Positions 12,999 through 26,013 are shown, counted from the first letter of the stretch. The stretch is 64,000 nt of DNA from Sialis fuliginosa (GCA_961205875.1 OY540813.1:17207001-17271000); one strand, 5' to 3'. The notes: generated by a model not told the origin, from the letters alone. Translations and numbers: made by a program.

Positions 12999-13735
12999 TT
13001 CTGTGTCTGTCTATCTGTTTGTCCGTCTGTCTGTGTGTGTGTGTGTGTGTGTTTCCTGAATCTTTGTCACACGCATAACTTATGAACCACTGAACCGATA
13101 TTAATGAAACATGGTTTGATGGTTGGGTCTGGCTTGAGGACGGTCCCATTTTAAAATCACCAAAATCGTGTGTTAGGGGAAGGGGTGATACCCCAAAATA
13201 TTTATTTTTTCAAGATATCGTCACATGAAAATTTTTTGTAGAGCATTAAATTTCCTATAATATAGGTCTACAACGTTTGTTGTAAAATATTCCTTTACAA
13301 AGATTTATCTCAATTTGCTTTAAAAAATCGTGTTTTATTTTTCTAAATTGATATTTGCTTGGACATTTTGAGGTTTTAAATGTCATTTTGGCGTTTGCAT
13401 AAATTTAGATTTAGATTGAAATTCCAAAAAAATTAAAAATATACGAAAAAATAATCAAGTGCGTCTTAAGAAAAATTGAAAAATATTGTATAAAAATTAA
13501 ATGGTTAACCAATTCCAGGCAATTTATCTAAACACTATCGGGTTTTATTTAAATAGTTCAATAATTAACTACCTTTGTTGAATTTAGCATTGTGAATTTA
13601 CTTAGCAGATGGTTTTTTTTCATTTGTTTTAAAAAAATAAGTGAATGATTTTCAACTAAATATTTTTAGAGCAGCTAATTGCACGGGCATTCATCGTTTT
13701 TTGTACAAACACGGGCGAAGCCGCGTGTAAATTTC
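12999..13735 (-). repeat. Family B retroposon-like element, minus orientation
   Basis: Its head, read on the minus strand, is acacgcggcttcgcccgtg (13709-13727). Its tail side on the plus strand is a gtctgtctatctgtttgtcc run with a TG tract, then aacttatgaaccactgaacc and gtcccattttaaaatcacc. This is the usual organisation of short insect retroposons with a cagacaga tail. No reverse transcriptase frame is present. Confidence 0.55.
13031..13052. repeat. (TG)n microsatellite
   Basis: An uninterrupted TG tract of about 11 units lies inside the tail of the family B element. Confidence 0.9.
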
Positions 13736-14248
13736 AATAAGTTACAAATAAATGAAACCATTTTCTATAAATTAAGTTCAAACTTTTCAAGGAAATACAA
13801 GAAACGTCGATGAAAAACTATTTCCCAGCGTAATATTTTACAGAATTACAGAGGTTACAGTATCAATTACTCGCTACAATTTGGTCCAATAAATCTACCA
13901 TCTCTTTGCTCATGACAGAGCCTCTGTTGTAGAGAAAATGCTACATCTGGCTACATTTAATTTCAACAATTGAATCACTTTTCTAGAACCTATCGGCTGA
14001 AAACTTTGTATATTGGATGTATATCAATACGGATATAGTTTTAATTAATGTAATCTTTTAATCAATTAATTTGTAATTATGAATGTCAGTATACTTGCTT
14101 ACTACTTACATCTTCGTATGTTTTTTTTTTGTTATTAAGATGTGAAGTTGGCACTATTTTATTTTATGTAAGTTTAATTTAAATTTTAATCAAGTTGATA
14201 GTATAATAACATTTAAAAACTATTCATTTCCGTGTTTATATATTTATG
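13736..14248. other. Non-coding A+T-rich DNA
   Basis: Nothing recognised. Confidence 0.35.
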
Positions 14249-14666
14249 TACGGTATAGTCGCCAAATACCCACCATTTTTTAATATCCCATATATTTTTC
14301 TAGATATATCAAAAATAGAAAAGCAGTATTATCAACGATTTATACCTTTATTTGAAATTGTTATCAAACTTACGAATCAGTTTGGTTATACTTTGAAAAC
14401 TTAGCTTACACAAAAACAAGTATTTCGAATTTGAAATTACATACATTACCTGAAACTTTTTTGCATCATCATTCATAATGAAAAATATATTGAGATTTTA
14501 TGTTAACCATTGAACAAAAATCACCTTTTTTTCTTTAAAAAAAAACCGCAAAGTAGATTTAAGTCGTCGCCTTCAAAATTACAAAAATGGCCGTGAAACG
14601 TTAAATATTTTTAGTTCCAGAAATTGATTTCAGATGATGCTGGTTATTTTCGGAAATTTGGCGACT
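14249..14666. mobile_element. Tc1/mariner-type MITE
   Basis: The left end ta-cggtatagtcgccaaata and right end atttggcgactatatcctg-ta are inverted repeats sharing atagtcgccaaat. The outermost bases are TA on both sides, as for TA-targeting mariner elements. The 418-bp interior is non-coding. Confidence 0.7.
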
Positions 14667-15544
14667 ATATCCTGTATAATTAGATATGTAAATACAATAA
14701 TGCGTAATTTTGTACATAGTGATATCATAAAGGTACTAAACTGAATGCAGTAAAAACAAAACAGTTTTTTTTAAATTCAGGTATAAAAGTAACTTATGTA
14801 TGTACATATATGCACTGAATCTCCAAAACAACGAACAAAAGTATAGTTAACATTGATACTTGATACAGCTAATTTATTGCTTCTAACTGTTACCAACATC
14901 AAAGTTAAAAAGAACAAAAACAAAACATATCAGACTAAGTAAAAATATTGAGATGTGCTCCGTTATATACGTTACATAGATGTCAAAAAAGAACAAATAG
15001 AGAAATAAAGCAAAAGGAAAATGGTGTGGAAAGTCAACCCACGCCATTCGTCTTTAGTATAAACATGTTGAGAATTCTGATCGGTATCAAGGATGTCTTC
15101 AAGACAAAAGCTCACTCAACTAAAAACAAAAAATGAACATTAAAGACCGTATCACCGGTAAAATAACGCCAGGTTCACAAAAAGTGAAAATAAACACATG
15201 AATGAAAATTCTCAAATAATATAATTGTGGAATATTTTCCTCGGATGAGTAATAACTATGAGAATTATGTTCTAGAATGTTCAAGGAAAAGTTTAAATTT
15301 TGTATTATAACATTAATAAGTTCTCTTATAAGTTATTATGACAAGTCATATAACCTTATTTTACATATTTGAAAATCATAGTTAACTCCTTGGTTAAATG
15401 AAGTCAGAATACGTAAACATAGATTTAATTTATAATATGTAACTTAATAACTAGTTAAAATATAGTTTATAACAATATTAGTGATGTGACTAACAATAAT
15501 ATTGTAACAAAAGTTCTGGATTAGTTAAGTATTGTATTAATATT
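14667..15544. other. Non-coding A+T-rich DNA
   Basis: A 62-codon plus frame at 14948-15136 has no recognisable domain and no supporting promoter or splice signals; it is not called. Confidence 0.35.
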
Positions 15545-15608
15545 TCCTAGGGCTACATACGAGACGAGAGTAAGGTTACTATCGTTTCGTCTCGTGTACA
15601 GCTTTAGT
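15545..15608. repeat. Short hairpin element with acgagacgag arms
   Basis: gctacatacgagacgaga and tttcgtctcgtgtacagc form inverted arms of about 17 bases around a 15-base loop. The same gagacgag motif recurs at 29690-29975, suggesting a dispersed MITE family of which this is a minimal copy. Confidence 0.55.
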
Positions 15609-17059
15609 ATTTTCCATTTAACTGCAAGTAAAGTATATTTATAAAAAATATATAAATATACTCGTAATATAAAGTATATTTATAAAACAGCGGCTAATTT
15701 GGCGCAGCCAGAAAAACGGTAATTAAAAAAGTTCATATGTTTGAAAACTATTGAATTTTTTGTTTAGGAATAAATTGCGATCGTAGAGGAAAAAATTTGC
15801 AATTCCATCATTTTTTTATTATTTATTGGGAAATAAAGATTTTGGACATTTTCCTCTATGATTTATGAATCAAAATTTAATGAAAACAAATTAGTTCTAC
15901 TATAAAAATCGCAAAATATAAATTTATTTTGGCATAAGTAACTTCTAATAATTTAAAATACCACAGTATTTTATTATTTAAAAATTATTGAATTTATTTA
16001 TTGATAAACCAAAAAATATGAAACTATAAATATGCGGCTAATGTGGCGCATCCAAGCAAGTGTTGAAATATGGGTTAAAGATGTATTTTTTATAGTAAAT
16101 ACGCAAAATGTTAGTTATTTAAGTAATATTATTTATAAAACTATAATTTAATACCAGTGGCGTATAATTTTGTTATCTATCATAATTGTTCAATAATTTT
16201 AATTATTCATAATTCAATAATTTGAGTGGGGGGGTAGTGACTCATAAAACCCCGTTTTAGGGTTAACCTCCTCCTCTCTCCGAATTTGTCAATTAACATT
16301 ATTGAACTTAACAGTTAAAATAGTTAAAAATATTACAATTTTATACATATAATTACAAAAAAAATCTCCTCCCCCTCCCGAGTTTTGAAGATATTTGCCG
16401 TTGATTAATATTATTATAAAAACATTATATAATTCATAACTATGTATCTATTAATTAATTTGAAACTCAATATTTGTTATCATATTTTTTTGCATTTTTT
16501 ATAAAAATAATCAAATGTGTTCTAAATTATAAATGATAATGAATAAAAAAATAATTTTCTTTTAATTCATAGTAAAATTTCCATACAGAATTTGATTAAG
16601 ATTAATTTCATCCTATGAAATCATGTACTAAAATCGAGTTAGCTTTTTAAGACTGATATTACAGTATTTTATAAAGCTTTAGTTTTAAACATTGCATAAT
16701 AATTTTTTTAGATCTTTATGCAAAATGAACATAATAACTTTATGGTTATGTATATCAAGGATTCTATTAAAAGTTAAAACCACTCATACTTGACTTATAA
16801 TTTTCGAACCAAATGTCCATTGCAATGATCATTAAATAACTTTCAATATTTTATAATATCTACTTACATTCGATTTAAATATTTTAGCATATATTTAAAT
16901 ACTAAAAAACTTGAACCAATAAAGTACGTAATTTTTATATTAAATATTAATATAAAAGTATTATAAATATTTATTAAAATTAATAACAAATAAACCATAT
17001 ATATATGATTTTTTAAAGTTAATGAAATCCGATTTTTATTTTTTTTAAATCATACAAAA
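15609..17059. other. Non-coding A+T-rich DNA with a spaced direct repeat
   Basis: gcggctaatttggcgcagcc (from 15689) and gcggctaatgtggcgcatcc (from 16032) are near-identical 20-mers about 343 bases apart in otherwise plain A+T-rich DNA. Palindromic aagtatatttataaa strings lie at 15630-15690. Confidence 0.4.
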
Positions 17060-17415
17060 TATAGGTACACTAACTGACCCGACGGTAAACGTAGTTCTGC
17101 CCAAAAATAATTTGTTTAAAAATTAAATCATAAATACACATTTTCGTAAATATCTCGACTCCACTGCCACCTACCGGGTCCATTTTTGATAAAAATATTT
17201 CTTTCCACTTATAGGTATATTCTGAATATGAGCCAAATCGGACCATAAATACAATTTTTCGAGATATCTCGACCCCAGCGCCAACTACTGGGCCAAAAAA
17301 ATCTATAAACTTTTCGGAGCACCAAACGAACATATGGTGTGAATATGGCTTCAATATGTCCAGTAGTTTAGGCCTGATGAGATCACATACATACATACCA
17401 ACGTTTTTATATATT
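17060..17415 (+). repeat. Retroposon 3' end with internal 114-bp duplication
   Basis: The core ccataaatacaatttttcg-agatatctcgacccc occurs twice (atatctcgac at 17150 and 17264). It is followed by tccagtagtttaggcctgat, gagatcacatacatacatac and the end caacgttttt-atatattaagat. This is the typical 3' end of a short retroposon. The 108-codon minus frame across it shows the duplication as a repeated peptide and is not a gene. Confidence 0.6.
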
Positions 17416-18398
17416 AAGATAGAAAAAAAATCACTTCAATCTAATCTTAATATCGAGTTTGTCCTTTACTTAAAATACCTATGTATATTAAAAAAACATT
17501 TACGTAAACTTTCTATATAAAAACATATTTATATTTGTAATAATTAATATTAAGTGTAGTACATAAATGTACAATTACGTATATTTGTGTGGATAATTAT
17601 CATCATTTACACATTCACTAGTATATACTATATACTGATATACATACCTCACCTTTCCAATTAAAAGGTAAATGGAGAGTATTAACGTTTCGTTATTTTG
17701 TTGAAAAGCATTAGAGTTGTATTTATTCCACTGTTAAAGTGAAATATACTTTTACACCATTATTGATATTAACGTTTATCCTCGGCCCAACAAAGCAACT
17801 TATATAACGATTTCTACATTTACATACAGATGTGACGAGGACAAATACACGGGGGAGAAAAAAAAACCTTCATGCCCAGCTGCTGTTGCCGCTTTAATGG
17901 GATCTGTAATTTTTTTTTAAACATTTTTACATACGTGGAAACAGCCAGATAAGCAGCTGCATGGTTAAACAAAGATACTTTAATGTAATGTTTCATTTAT
18001 ATGTAATTTGGGAATTAACAATTTTCGTGCAGTTTTTTTTTGTATTTCATTAAATCGTATACACATATAATTACAGTATTAAATTATGTTCTATATTGAG
18101 TAACAACGTTAACTCGAATCATGGTTTTTGTAAAATCATAGATATTAGTACTTTTATTATACACATATAAATTTTCTATGTCGCTTTCATGTTTCAACCT
18201 TTTTTGGCAAACATTTAAAATATGTGTACATTGTAATATTTTTTATAAAAAGTAAATATACAGGACAAAATCATAGGTTGCAAAAATAAGTTTAGCTAGA
18301 GGTAAAATAGTATCTATGTAAATCAAATGATATTCCAAATCAACATAAGCAGGAGCGTAGGAAATATCGAAGTGTCACTCTAGCAGAAACTGTTTTTA
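17416..18398. other. Non-coding A+T-rich DNA
   Basis: Nothing recognised. A small GC-richer patch lies at 17860-17900. Confidence 0.35.
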
Positions 18399-18562
18399 TA
18401 GCCCTTACACACTAGCGACATTTAGTAGCGCGACTATCGCCTCATTGTATACAACGCGATTATCGCCAGTGTGTATGGGTTTTGCGATTTACATATAAAA
18501 CAATCTAAAATTAATATACGCGATAGTCACGCTGCTAAAAGTCGCTAGTGTGTAAGGGGTCT
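18399..18562. mobile_element. 164-bp MITE with long terminal inverted repeats
   Basis: The left arm cccttacacactagcgac...cgactatcgc is mirrored by gcgatagtcacg...gtcgctagtgtgtaaggg, arms of about 40 bases. The centre includes a second, internal gcgattatcgcc. The flanks do not show an unambiguous target duplication; cttaa lies at the right edge. Confidence 0.75.
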
Positions 18563-18648
18563 TAATGTACATATTGGCAAGTTTAGTTTACCCACACTTG
18601 ATTTTTAATAAAAATAATACATGATTCTGTCAATTTCTAGAAAAAAAG

Positions 18649-18946
18649 ATTGGTTTATAGCCAAAAATCAAAAAATATTACTCCCGGTAAAACGGAAGTA
18701 GGATTAAAATGACAATAGCAATTTTTCACCGAGTCAACACAAGAAACAAATGTATGAAATTTCAATTTTGTTCATATAACAGTCGGACACACAAACCAAC
18801 ATAAATTTAGTATGCTTGGAATCTAGACGCCTTCACTTTTTCAATAACTACAGCAATATTGGTTTGCTATCAAAAACAAAAAAAACCCATATATTTCTGG
18901 TAAAACCGGAAGATGAATTAAAATGACAAATAGCGATATTTCACCG
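18649..18946. repeat. Diverged direct repeat pair, spacing about 208 bp
   Basis: ttggtttatagccaaaaatc...taaaacgg-aag...attaaaatgacaa-tagc-at-tttcaccg occurs at 18650-18731 and again, diverged, at 18859-18946. A piece of the intervening motif (agaaacaaa-g-a-gaaatt) recurs near 19215. This looks like an old local duplication within a repeat. Confidence 0.5.
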
Positions 18947-21404
18947 GGCCGGCCGCATAGAGATATAATATAACTGGAGTTATGAATGTTAAAAACCTGT
19001 CCCGCGAAAAATATAGAATAACGTACTGAAACTTCTTCGACGTACAATGACAGTTCATAGCTCTTTATACTAAAAACATTGGGTTCACATTGCAAAATAT
19101 TTTAGATTGAATAGTAGAAGTATCATATTTGTACATTATTTTCTATTTCTACCGGCATTTAGATTTCATACATATTACTATGTAAATAATATAATATGTT
19201 ATACAGAACAGATATCTACAAGAAACAAACGCACGAAATTAAAAAAAATCTAAAACCCGGTTATTCAGATTTTCCGAGTTTTGAAACGTAATGATTCATG
19301 AAAATTGAGTTAAGTTACTTTTTGACTAAAACCAAAATACTTTTCTTACCCTAAACGTAAAATTGAAATTATTTAATTTCAAAACCAAAATTATTCTACC
19401 AACCCACCTATGGCCAGTTTGTTTCTGAATCTGAAATTGTTTTTATGTCAATAAACCTCATATTGTACATACATATGTACCATATTTACATATGTACGTA
19501 CTCATGCATAAACAGGTCCGTAATGAGTTGATATTGTACTTCACACATACATATATTACTTTTACTAAAAATGATTTATAGTCATAACATATAATACAAT
19601 TTAGTTCATCAGTAAAAATTACTGCGAATTATAATTAAAATTACATTGAATTATTATGATCTAATAGAGGTTTTTTGTCCTTTACTCATCACTTTGAAAG
19701 CGGCCTTGCATATACATACGTAATGAATTATACATGTTACCTTTAATTGCACGCTCTACTGAAAGACAAAAGGTTCAAAAGCAGCTCCGAGTTATTTTAA
19801 AGTTGTAGGTGAAGACAAACATACATACATGGCAATCGTTAATCATAGTATGCAGTATGATTAAAAAATTTCTATTTTCTACATTACACAGTTTATTTTT
19901 TCATTATTTTATAATATACATGTATGTATACTCATCAAGTTAATTAGGGAAATAAAATATTACTATAGAAGAAAAGGGAAATATATTGAAAGCTTCGTAA
20001 TTATAGTAAAAATAATGTGTAATTTCAATTTCAAAACGTTTTTTTTTTTATTTGGCCTATGATTTTTTCTCACAGTTATTTGATATTAATTGTAAACAAA
20101 CAATAACGATTTTTGCTTAATCTCAAATAAGGTATTGGCACTAGTTTTAGCCGCTTTAAAAGCAAGGTATACTGTTTTTTGGAATTTATGAGCTTCTTTT
20201 TTGTAATTTTAAAATAAAAACAAGTAACTTTTTATTAAATCAATTAAATTACCAAAGTCCGTAAATATATCGTTTTTTTTTTTTAATTATAGCCTTTTAT
20301 TTTGTTTATGTTTTTCTCCAGTAATGGATAAAGTAAAACCAGTAATGGGCACCCAATGATGGATACAAAATGATAAGTATAAAGACATAAAAGTTATAAA
20401 ATTAAGAATCGTAAAATTGTAAACAATGTAAAGCAGATGGTATGATAATATAATAATATAATTAATAAGATTACACTAATAATTAGTCAAAGTCTCTACC
20501 ATTTTGACACCCCTTGGCCGATTGTCATCAAATTAAACTGTTTTAAAATTAAGTGTCTATAAATTATGATTCAGTAATGGTAGTAATCAAATATCAACAA
20601 ATATTTCTAATTTAGTACATTTAATTAAACAAGTGTTCAAAACTGGGGTATTATCCAAGACTGGTGTCAGTACCTTAGTTCTTTGAAAAAATTGTAAAAA
20701 GCAGTTTGAAGTTAAAATATTATTTTTCTTTCATGATTTATACGTGAACTATATTACTATTGACGAAAATATTTCTCTTATTGTGTATAATTTAAATTTC
20801 CAAACAAAACTAAAATATCTGACAATATCGATCGTAGTTTTAACAACACGGTGTTGTTTTCGTAACTCGTTGGAATAATAAAGTTTTGAAAAGTAATTAT
20901 ATTTTAATTTATATTACCCTAACACTGTTTTGGTCTATATCAGAAGTTCACCGCTTGTTTGTTCCTAAAGTTCTTCTTTTTCATTTACTTCCGTTAATGA
21001 AATATTAGGAGAAAATAACTTTGCAGTTTGGATCATAAAAAAGTGCATTTTTCTTCAAAAAGTATAATTAATTTTATGAGCTATTTTATTTTCATACATT
21101 TTTCACGGATCGTTATTTTTTTAAAACAATGATTTATAACTTAAAAGTTATATTAATAAACGTAATAAATTTGTGACACGATCGACTATATGTACTAAAT
21201 TTCATTGCACATTATTTAAATGTCTGCCATGGGAACCACGTGATTTTCTTATACGTAATCCTGACAGTGAACAATGTAGGTGATTCTTATTTTATTAAAA
21301 AATATTTCTGACAAACTAATAAAAGATGAATGGGACTTTTAAATTATAATAGAATTTGAAAAATTTGTTTTTTCGCAAAAAATTAATAAAGCATAAATTA
21401 TAGA
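18947..21404. other. Non-coding A+T-rich DNA
   Basis: Scattered tacatacatatgtac strings, T-runs and a short palindrome aacaacacggtgttgtt near 20842 are all that stands out. Confidence 0.35.
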
Positions 21405-21725
21405 TACTAATTCTACTTCTTCTAATTCGCAGTGTTCCAAAGTAATTAAAAAAATTCAAAAATCGAGCTTAGTAAAACATCCGTATCCAGTTAAGAAATC
21501 GTTTTCAAAAATAGGTTTTCTTCCCAGACAAAAATTAATCTTAAATATAAAATTTCACCCTTCTACGATTTGTCGTATTTGAGTCACAGCGCTCACAGAC
21601 CGATCGACAGACAGACATCACGGCGAAAATAGTCAGAATGAATTCAGAGAAGGTCAAAATGGATAATTCCATCAAAATCTGAATTTCGAAAAAATCGGTT
21701 TAGCAATTATTTACGTAAAATATAA
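21405..21725 (+). repeat. Family C retroposon-like repeat
   Basis: This is the best-preserved copy of the family also at 6590-7030 and 54370-54610. It runs ctaattcgcagtgttcc, ttcttcccagacaaaaatta, cacagcgctcacagaccga and cagacagacatcacggcg, then aaaatagtcagaatgaattc. The fixed tail suggests 3'-anchored retroposition. Confidence 0.6.
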
Positions 21726-21894
21726 ATACGTAATAATATTTTTAAATCAAATTTTACTAACAAATAAAGTTAATTTTATTAAAATTATATTATAAATACG
21801 ATAAAAAATGAATGAATTACACTCTTTCGATATAAATGCGTGCTAATAAGTTCAAACATACCTATACATCCAAACATAATACCTACTATATGAC

Positions 21895-22190
21895 ATATGT
21901 AGGAATGAAGTGATGACGTCAAAGGGGTAAACGACACCGAAGCATAGCCCACTATAATCGGCGTCGTCGCTTGATATCTGAGATCATTAGTAACTTACGC
22001 AGTGTGTTTTTCGTCCGATAAACGCATATATTCAACATTACTGAAATCCTAACCTATAATTTCCACTTCGATGTGTTTATAGTATCTGATTTCGTGGCGA
22101 TGGCCTGTGAATTAAATTTTATCTGCAAAGTATTTCTTCTGTAACTTAGTGTGTGAAGTGTTATCGCGACTATGTTTTATATTATAGATA
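21895..22190. promoter_or_regulatory. Repeat-free, less A+T-rich island; possible cis-regulatory DNA
   Basis: This stretch contains a perfect CRE palindrome TGACGTCA at 21914-21921 and CpG-bearing sequence (atcggcgtcgtcgcttgata, cgtccgataaacgc). It does not match other repeats in the window. No frame of useful length crosses it. Enhancer, alternative promoter or untranslated exon are possible; this is inference from composition only. Confidence 0.3.
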
Positions 22191-22366
22191 CATTATCTAG
22201 ATGCTATTCTACTCACCTTTACACAAAAATGGTTTTATTTTAAAAAATATTCAATATCTTTAATAACTTATTTATTTTGTTCTTGTAGATATGTAGCTAA
22301 ACATCAATATTAACAACAATTGATTAACGCCAGTAAAACGTGTATATACGCACGAATTTAACGAAA

Positions 22367-22414
22367 TTAACATTTATTTTAACAATCTGAATAGATTGTT
22401 AAAATAAATGTTAA
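22367..22414. repeat. Perfect hairpin, 22-bp arms and 4-base loop
   Basis: Bases 22367-22388 are exactly complementary to 22393-22414, with loop gaat. The arms are A+T-rich (ttaacatttattttaacaat). The stem is shorter than a typical microRNA precursor, and no wider pairing is obvious outside it. Confidence 0.75.
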
Positions 22415-24424
22415 AATAAATAAAAATCGTTGTAATATAATGGAATTTTTATTTTAATCAATTAAAATATAACTGATGGTTTATTTCGGCTAAATTACAA
22501 GGCCCCTAACTTTAATATGAAAGTACTATAAAGTTGAGATTAACACTTGAAAAATACTCGATATTTTTTTTTCATTTTTTTTTTCACATATCCAAGAATT
22601 TTTAAACGCCTTACGTATAATAATATTGTGAACTAAATATTCTATACCTATTTAAATAAAACTTGATATGATAACAGAAATTTCTAGTTTATTAAAACAT
22701 AAATGAAATAATTGAGTTTTATTTTTTGAATAATGAAGTGTTATGACATTGAAAAAATCGCGTTAATGTTTTAGCCTCTAAACGACCCGTTTATCATAGA
22801 AATACACAAAGACTATGACTTCGATTGTCCTCGATTATGACAGGCAACCGTCAATAAACAATGAGAGCTTATAGCTTTATCTATGACCAGCAAATATCAC
22901 TAAACAGATACTAAAAATATACTGTTGTTTCATATTGCTTTCCAATACAGTTGTACGTAAGTTGTTCAAAATAAGTAGTTTTGTTTATTTTGTTCGCAAT
23001 AGTTGCTTTGTTATTTTGTCTCCTCAATACAAATATACATAATACATTTTATAAATTTTGAAATCTAATATTTTCTTCAAATTGTGATATTTAAAATCAA
23101 TACCCAATAGTTATTTAGGGTTATATTTAAATTATTTTAGATGATTTTTTTAGTTAATTTGTCGTCTTATATGCAATATAATTCATCACACAAAACTTAC
23201 TAAAGTGATTTTATTGAGACTTTCACTGTTCGAAAACCATAGATTTAGTTTGAACTATACTATAATTGATTTACAGCAGACCTGTATTAAAGCAAATTTT
23301 CTATCAATAAATAAATAAATGAGATATTGTTATTTTATATTATTGTCATGAAAATATGGTACTAGATATTCGTTTAGTTAAATTTTTAACTTTAATAAAA
23401 TAAAAACCGTCATCTTGGAAATATTTTCTTGAAATTTTAAATATTCTCACATCGGCAAATTGAGGTTTTATTTTTCATATTTTTAATTTTAAATTTTTAT
23501 TTTACTAGATATTTGTACCTATTTCGTAAATAAAATCATTTAAAATTGTAAATGTATATCATATTTTCGGGGAACAAAAAAATTAAAATAAATACCATAT
23601 TTTCGGACGTAGGTAGAATAAGTTTACAAATATTCTTCCTCTACAATATTTTAATTGTTATCTTTTAAAAAATAAATTAACATTTAACTAAATTCAATAT
23701 AACGAATGCGGTACTTTATGGAATTCCGACAAAATATTCAAGAACAAAAAATAACGTGTAGATGTATGAATATTTAATAGGCTGTAATGTATTTGTTCCC
23801 ACCAACAGCGGTACCGGTACGCGTTGTATTCGGCTGTTTATTTAACTTGACTGAATACATAGCCTGGAGATATTTATATACATTCACAACATTGTCCCCA
23901 CATTATACAGTGTTCCACAAGCTTTATAAATAAAGGTGATACCTTTTCACACCCCCTGTTTTTAATTTTTAGTATGGGTATTTATTTATTTTTTAATTAC
24001 GTGTTACATCAAAATAAATGTAATATGTATTCTATAGTAGAATTCCGATTATTCAAGAAAATTTAAAAATTAATTTCTCTAGGGATTGCACAAAATAAAC
24101 ATTTCTATCTATACTATTTGAATTTTTTTATTATTATTATTTTATTAAATTTTTTATACATGCATTTAATATTCTTATAGTAGAAAAGTTGTTATTTAAA
24201 GCAAGCATACCTAATAATCTATGATTTTTGATACATTAATATACATATAAGAACTTACTAAAAAAATGGATAGTACCTACATAAACTATGGACAATAATA
24301 TACTACAACTTTTTTTAAATTTATTTTTACTAGTAACAAAACTTTTAAAATTAATCGAAAACGACTTTTCGATTTAGTGATGTTCATAAAAAATTTTAAA
24401 AATCGTTCAAAACATATAATACGG
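22415..24424. other. Non-coding A+T-rich DNA
   Basis: 23235-23310 is a fragment of the repeat that is tandemly duplicated at 25.2 kb (actttcactgttcgaaaacc, then attgatttacagcagacctg). 22790-22910 and 23810-23840 (gcggtaccggtacgcg) are less A+T-rich. No gene seen. Confidence 0.35.
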
Positions 24425-24990
24425 TGCATGCCAATAGGGTTCCCTAGGTACCTACCTACTAATGTAAGTACGTGGATACCATACATTTCTGTAAAATGAT
24501 TTCCAGTTTTTGAGTTTCGTTTAAATCGATATTTTGACACCTCACATGCCTTGGTATAAAAAAATACCTAGCTTTATGGCACACTGATTTTCTTCTAAAT
24601 TTTTTTACATATATGTCTTGGAGTCAAAACTTTACATGTTCAGTTAAAATTGCAAGTTTCTAGCTTATATAGTTTACGAGATATTTTACTATGACCGGCC
24701 GGCCATCCATACATAAGTACTACATACATATACACTACATACGGACGGAAGAGAAAGTGAGATAAAAGGGTTTCTACGAAACCTTTAAAAATGAATAGGA
24801 GGTTCACATATACTATATGCAAGAACTTGAATTTTAAAATGTCATTTAAAAGTTTCGCCGTTTTGAATGCAGAGCGTTCACAGACAGACTAACACAAAAA
24901 CGTCATTAAGAAAATAGTCGTAATCATTTAAGGGACCCTCAAAAGTCAAAACGTTTAATTCCACCAAAACCTTAAGTTTAGTTTTTCCCG
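24425..24990 (-). repeat. Family E element (minus) joined to family C tail
   Basis: 24540-24690 is the reverse complement of family E: ccttggtataaaaaaatacc, then aattgcaagtttctagctta and tagtttacgagatattttac. From about 24790 the plus strand continues with family C-type sequence (tgcagagcgttcacagacag, gtcattaagaaaatagtcg). The same E-to-C junction type appears near 33730-33920, so the two may be parts of one larger family. Confidence 0.5.
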
Positions 24991-25166
24991 TAATTACTAT
25001 ACTTTATTAAAGAGTATATTATATAATATGTTATGGTTAATGTAGCTATGTGTAAAAATAGAAAATTTACAATATCTGTGTACTTCATTTGCAAATATTA
25101 AAACAACCTATAATAATTAATTTCATTCTAATCAATTCTAATGAAGTTCAATCGGCAATATAATCT

Positions 25167-25507
25167 ATTTAAAAAATGTTCTGTATGTTTACTTGCTTGC
25201 GACATGAGACGGAAATTACTGAACCGATTTTGATAGGACTTTCACTATTCAAAGACCTGTTACTCTCGAATTAGTTTTAACTATATGATAATTGAATTAG
25301 AACAGGTCCGCATTAAGATAAATTTACAATATCTGTGTACTTCATTTAAAAAATGTTCTGTATGTTTACTTGCTTGCGACATGAGACGGAAATTACTGAA
25401 CCGATTTTGATGGAACTTTCACTATTCAAAGACCTGTAACTCTCGAATTAGTTTTAACTATATGATAATTGAATTAGAACAGGTCCGCATTAAGATAAAT
25501 TTACAAT
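25167..25507 (+). repeat. 177-bp tandem duplication
   Basis: atttaaaaaatgttctgtat starts at 25167 and again at 25344. The units remain nearly identical through tgcttgcgacatgagacgg, aattactgaaccgattttga and attagaacaggtccgcatta. An earlier aatttacaatatctgtgtac at 25064 shows the duplicated block once began further left, with about 80 bases missing in the second unit. Confidence 0.85.
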
Positions 25508-25570
25508 TGTTTTTAATGAAACTACATATGTATAAATGAAAAGACAAAAGCTAACAATATTTAAACTTAA

Positions 25571-26013
25571 TATATACCTATAAAGCTCAACGTCTGCCTC
25601 TATCCGTTAGTGCGCTTATAACTCGAGAACCACTTATCCGATTTACGTGTTTTTTTTAAATTCGTAGATATGTTCTTTGCCCATGTTTTAGTATATATTT
25701 TGCTACGACGAGAATAGTAAATCAAGTCGGAAAAAAGTTTGCCACCAGCGCGCTCTTTTGCAAATAATATAATGTAGTAAAGAATTATGTAAAATTTGAT
25801 CGTCATTTGTTTATTTTGTTTTCAATAATTAATTTTTTTTAAACAGAACAAAAATTATTTGTACTTTTTGTTCTGATTCATTTTTTTGTTAGGTAATTTA
25901 AGTGTTGATTAGTTATTATTACAATGTGTTTGTACTTAATACAACTATATTTTTCAAAAATCCTAAACAACAATTCCGTAATCCACGCGAGCGAAACTGC
26001 GGGCACAGCTAGT
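25571..26013 (-). mobile_element. Family A short retroposon, apparently full length
   Basis: Read on the minus strand it starts ctagctgtgcccgcagtttc, gctcgcgtggattacggaa. It passes the acctaacaaaaaaatgaa region, aaaagagcgcgctgg and ttttccgacttgatttac. It then reaches the tail cgtaaatcgg-ataagtgg, ctcgagttataagcgcac, gacgttgagctttataggta. It has no reverse transcriptase and is about 440 bp, so presumably non-autonomous. It serves as the reference for the interrupted copy at 30.3 kb. Confidence 0.7.

Noticed and set aside
17070-17396. 108-codon minus-strand ORF with repeated peptide
   Set aside because: The peptide repeat mirrors the 114-bp duplication inside a retroposon 3' end; the frame has no function of its own.
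22367-22414. microRNA gene
   Set aside because: The stem is only 22 bp with a 4-base loop and no lower stem, too short for a normal precursor; kept only as a hairpin.
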